From: Agrobacterium vitis
GTDB taxonomy: Bacteria; Pseudomonadota; Alphaproteobacteria; Rhizobiales; Rhizobiaceae
Assembly: GCF_013337045.2 (NCBI RefSeq)
Contig: NZ_CP118260.1
Coordinates: forward strand, 1,083,841-1,147,840
Reading direction: 5' to 3'
DNA: 64,000 nt
How positions within the stretch are numbered: position 1 is the first letter of the stretch; each line of letters begins with the position of its first letter. The position numbers were made by a program, and so were the translations under genes. Under the pieces are notes generated by a model. It ran no database searches and was not told the DNA's origin. It saw only the letters and a list, made by a program, of their open reading frames with translations. Positions 61,564 to 64,000 of this stretch are shown here, piece by piece.

Positions 61564-62961
61564 ATGGCATCTTATTCGATCATCCTTGGGCGGCAACGCC
61601 ATGTATTCGACGATCTGAAAAGCCTGATGGCCTGCGCTTCCCCGCTAAAGTCCGGGGATCAATTGGCAGGGATTGCCGCAAGCAGCAATGAACGCCGGGT
61701 CGCGGCCCGCTATGTACTTGCCGATCTTCCTTTGAAGACTTTTCTTCAGGATATGCTGATCCCCTATGAGATCGACGAGGTTACCCGGCTGATCGTCGAT
61801 AGCCACGACGTCGCAGCGTTTGCGCCTGTCTCCCATATGACTGTTGGTCAATTTCGTGACTGGCTGCTGTCTTATGAGGCAACGAGCGAAGTTTTGGCAG
61901 CGCTTGCCCCCGGTCTGACACCGGAAATGGTGGCGGCTGTTTCCAAGCTGATGCGTAATCACGATCTGATTACAGTTGCGGCGAAATGCAGCGTTATCAC
62001 CGCATTTCGCTCGACAATCGGGCTTTCGGGTCGGCTTTCCAGCCGGTTGCAGCCCAACCATCCGACCGATGACCCGGAAGGGGTGGCCGGCTCGACCTTG
62101 GACGGCCTACTCTATGGCGTTGGCGATGCAGTAATCGGCATCAATCCGGCCAGTGATAATCTCGAAGCCTGTACAAGGTTGATGCATCTGTTCGACAAAC
62201 TCAGGGATCGTTTCGAAATACCGACACAGTCCTGTGTCCTGACCCATGTGACAACCTCGATCCAGGCGATCGAGGCAGGCGCGCCGCTCGATCTCGTCTT
62301 TCAGTCCGTTGCGGGAACGCAGGCCGCTAACAAGGGTTTTGGCGTCGATCTCGCGGTTTTACGTGAGGGGCGCCAGGCGGCGTTGTCGTTGAAACGTGGC
62401 ACCGTTGGCGACAATGTCATGTATCTTGAGACCGGGCAGGGCAGCGCGTTGTCGGCTGATGCCCATCACGGCGTCGATGAACAGACGCTGGAGGTTCGGG
62501 CCTATGCCGTGGCGCGGGAGGTCAAGCCGCTGCTGGTCAATACGGTCGTCGGCTTCATTGGGCCGGAATATCTTTATGATGCCAAGCAGATTATCCGCGC
62601 CGGACTGGAAGATCATTTCTGTGGCAAATTGCTGGGCGTGCCGATGGGCGTCGATGTCTGTTATACCAACCATGCCGAAGCTGATCAGGACGACATGGAC
62701 AACCTGATGGTGCTCCTGACCGTGGCAGGGGTGAATTTCCTGATTGCCGTGCCGGGTGCAGACGATGTCATGCTCAATTATCAAAGCCTGTCCTATCATG
62801 ATATTGTCGGTCTTCGTCACCAGTTCAACCGTCCGCCCGCGCCAGAGTTCGAAGCGTGGCTGAAGCGGATGGGGATGATCGATCGGTCCGGTCGATTGGC
62901 GCCATTGCCCCAGTCCAACGCATTTTCCCGCAACCTTCTGTCTTACAAGGCATCGGCATGA
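61564..62961 (+). CDS. eutB: Ethanolamine ammonia-lyase large subunit EutB
   Basis: A 465-residue subunit of the adenosylcobalamin-dependent enzyme that converts ethanolamine to acetaldehyde and ammonia. Typical segments are TVAAKCSVITAFRSTIGLSG, SRLQPNHPTDDPEGVAGSTL, YGVGDAVIGINPASDN, VPMGVDVCYTNHAEADQDDM and VPGADDVMLNYQSLSYHD. The ATG at 61564 follows AAGGAG; the 17-codon extension is not conserved. It is coupled to eutC by an ATGA overlap. No eutA reactivase, shell gene or cobalamin riboswitch is near. Confidence 0.96.
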   Translation: MASYSIILGRQRHVFDDLKSLMACASPLKSGDQLAGIAASSNERRVAARYVLADLPLKTFLQDMLIPYEIDEVTRLIVDSHDVAAFAPVSHMTVGQFRDWLLSYEATSEVLAALAPGLTPEMVAAVSKLMRNHDLITVAAKCSVITAFRSTIGLSGRLSSRLQPNHPTDDPEGVAGSTLDGLLYGVGDAVIGINPASDNLEACTRLMHLFDKLRDRFEIPTQSCVLTHVTTSIQAIEAGAPLDLVFQSVAGTQAANKGFGVDLAVLREGRQAALSLKRGTVGDNVMYLETGQGSALSADAHHGVDEQTLEVRAYAVAREVKPLLVNTVVGFIGPEYLYDAKQIIRAGLEDHFCGKLLGVPMGVDVCYTNHAEADQDDMDNLMVLLTVAGVNFLIAVPGADDVMLNYQSLSYHDIVGLRHQFNRPPAPEFEAWLKRMGMIDRSGRLAPLPQSNAFSRNLLSYKASA

Positions 62962-63713
62962 GCAATTCCGTCGATTTCGACCCGTTTGCAAGGTTTCGCA
63001 GCGCCACTCGGGCGCGCATTGGACTTGGCCGGGCAGGCGATGCGATGCCAACACAGGCGGTGCTGGAATTTCAACTGGCCCATGCCAGGGCGCGTGATGC
63101 CGTCCACGGGGAAGTGGATTTCGAGAAATTGGCCACCGCGCTTGCTCCCATTGAAACAGTGCTAGTCCACTCACTGGCAAAAGATCGAGCGACCTACCTG
63201 ACCCGCCCTGATCTTGGGCGCATGCCGGATAGCCATGACCTTCCGGCACCGGGCAAGACCTACGAAATCGCCTTCATCATTGCCGATGGCCTTTCGGCAG
63301 CGGCGGTGGAGCGCCATGCGGTTTCGGTCTATGAGGCGACTGTGCGCCGGCTCGGAGGGTTTTCAGTCGCCCCGGTCGTCCTTGGAAAACAAGCGCGTGT
63401 CGCTTTTGGCGATGAAGCCGCGGCGGCCTTCGGCGCGCAAGTGGCTATTGTCCTGATTGGAGAGCGGCCCGGTCTCAGCGTTCCCGATAGTCTTGGCGCC
63501 TATATCACCTTTGCGCCGCGTAAAGGACGACGCGATAGTGAGCGCAACTGCATTTCCAATATTCATGACGACGGATTGACTTACGAAACGGCGGCGGAAA
63601 AGATTTCCTGGCTGGTGAAGGAAGCCTTACGGTTGAAACTCTCAGGTGTGGGCCTGAAGGAAAATGCAACGGATGGGATCTCACTCCCGCATAACGTGAA
63701 ATCTTTGTCCTAA
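62958..63713 (+). CDS. eutC: Ethanolamine ammonia-lyase small subunit EutC
   Basis: A 251-residue small subunit that helps hold the cobalamin. Landmarks are RARIGLGRAGDAMPTQAVLE, QLAHARARDAVHGEVD, YLTRPDLGR and the C-terminal SERNCISNIHDDGLTYETAA. The start overlaps the eutB stop. Length is normal for the short alphaproteobacterial form. It is the last recognisable gene in the window. Confidence 0.95.
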   Translation: MSNSVDFDPFARFRSATRARIGLGRAGDAMPTQAVLEFQLAHARARDAVHGEVDFEKLATALAPIETVLVHSLAKDRATYLTRPDLGRMPDSHDLPAPGKTYEIAFIIADGLSAAAVERHAVSVYEATVRRLGGFSVAPVVLGKQARVAFGDEAAAAFGAQVAIVLIGERPGLSVPDSLGAYITFAPRKGRRDSERNCISNIHDDGLTYETAAEKISWLVKEALRLKLSGVGLKENATDGISLPHNVKSLS

Positions 63714-64000
63714 GTAACTGTTAATAAATAATTTTAATCTCTGACCGATTTGGTCGGCTAAGCTTTTCTTCAGCTTCCGGCGCCGACTTGACGCGACTCA
63801 CTGTATGCGGCACATTTACGATGAAACGTTCGATATGTCTGCTGTTGCCGTAACAAGCTGTGTATGCTGTTAGTTTTCCGCTGGTGCGTATATCATTCCA
63901 GAAGAGAATCAGTCATTTTGCGCGGTGACGAAAGTTTAGGCGTATGCAAGCGTTGAATGGTCAAACCGTTCGAAGCTAAGGCACGCGCTTTACCGGGAGA
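63714..64000. other. Terminal 287 bp without a recognised gene
   Basis: Non-coding after eutC. A weak GACC-N5-GGTC inverted repeat (63744-63756) lies near the eutC end. No open frame longer than about 30 codons with a ribosome site was seen; a gene may begin beyond the window. Confidence 0.5.

Noticed and set aside
1..64000. tRNA genes, insertion sequences, CRISPR arrays, phage genes
   Set aside because: No cloverleaf, transposase, regular spaced repeat or phage protein was recognised by reading both strands; a dedicated tRNA scan was not possible.

Overview
The window looks like a catabolic, accessory-rich stretch of an alphaproteobacterial genome, most likely Rhizobiaceae (Agrobacterium/Allorhizobium/Rhizobium group). 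This rests on a dctA-dctBD locus with a sigma-54 promoter, a rhaDI/rhaRSTPQUK rhamnose locus in the order known from Rhizobium leguminosarum, many ABC sugar importers, and moderately high G+C with long antisense shadow frames. No tRNA, rRNA, insertion sequence, phage gene or CRISPR array was seen. Few genes are housekeeping, which would suit a secondary chromosome or large plasmid (inference).

Layout. 1-504: 3' end of a GH16 beta-glucanase. 578-5389: C4-dicarboxylate uptake (dctA) divergent from its two-component system dctBD. 5419-6973: a TetR regulator and a confusing set of small ORFs. 7020-16811: an N-acetylhexosamine locus, with a leftward operon (GntR/UTRA regulator, SIS-type deaminase, NagA, ROK kinase) divergent from a rightward oxidoreductase plus ABC importer. 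16838-27661: a less familiar divergent cluster around an RpiR-family regulator. Leftward it has an NTF2-like protein, an M81/MlrC-like metallohydrolase and a fold-type III PLP enzyme. Rightward it has RidA, RpiR, an SDR, a cytosolic GH20 hexosaminidase, a second M81 protein, an MFS carrier and CutC.

27666-34088: a hotdog thioesterase, a TetR regulator divergent from a GH3 beta-glucosidase, and an OmpR/histidine-kinase pair divergent from a PepSY-like exported protein. 34341-35060: a DUF1003 membrane protein. 35170-46088: the rhamnose regulon, with leftward rhaD-rhaI and rightward rhaR-S-T-P-Q-U-K, separated by a 19-bp perfect inverted repeat. 46212-49246: an FAH-family hydrolase and a GAF-GGDEF-EAL protein. 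49179-55167: an Asp/Glu/hydantoin racemase with a PotABCD-type importer and a divergent GntR/FCD regulator. 55346-57217: a glycosyltransferase-like protein, a PilZ protein and a 3-methyladenine DNA glycosylase. 57281-61414: an Att-like export module. 61564-63713: eutBC. No gene was recognised in 63714-64000.

How the genes work together. The hexosamine and RpiR regions can be read as one scavenging module. The ABC importer brings in N-acetylhexosamine-containing molecules; the GH20 enzyme, which has no signal peptide, splits them in the cytosol. The ROK kinase, NagA and the SIS deaminase would deliver fructose-6-phosphate. The PLP enzyme, RidA and the two M81 proteins could process an amino-acid or amide portion. 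This is the best candidate for an undescribed system here. A recurring structural signal is a perfect-stem hairpin directly after each of the three substrate-binding-protein genes. It suggests that the binding protein is made in excess over the other importer subunits.
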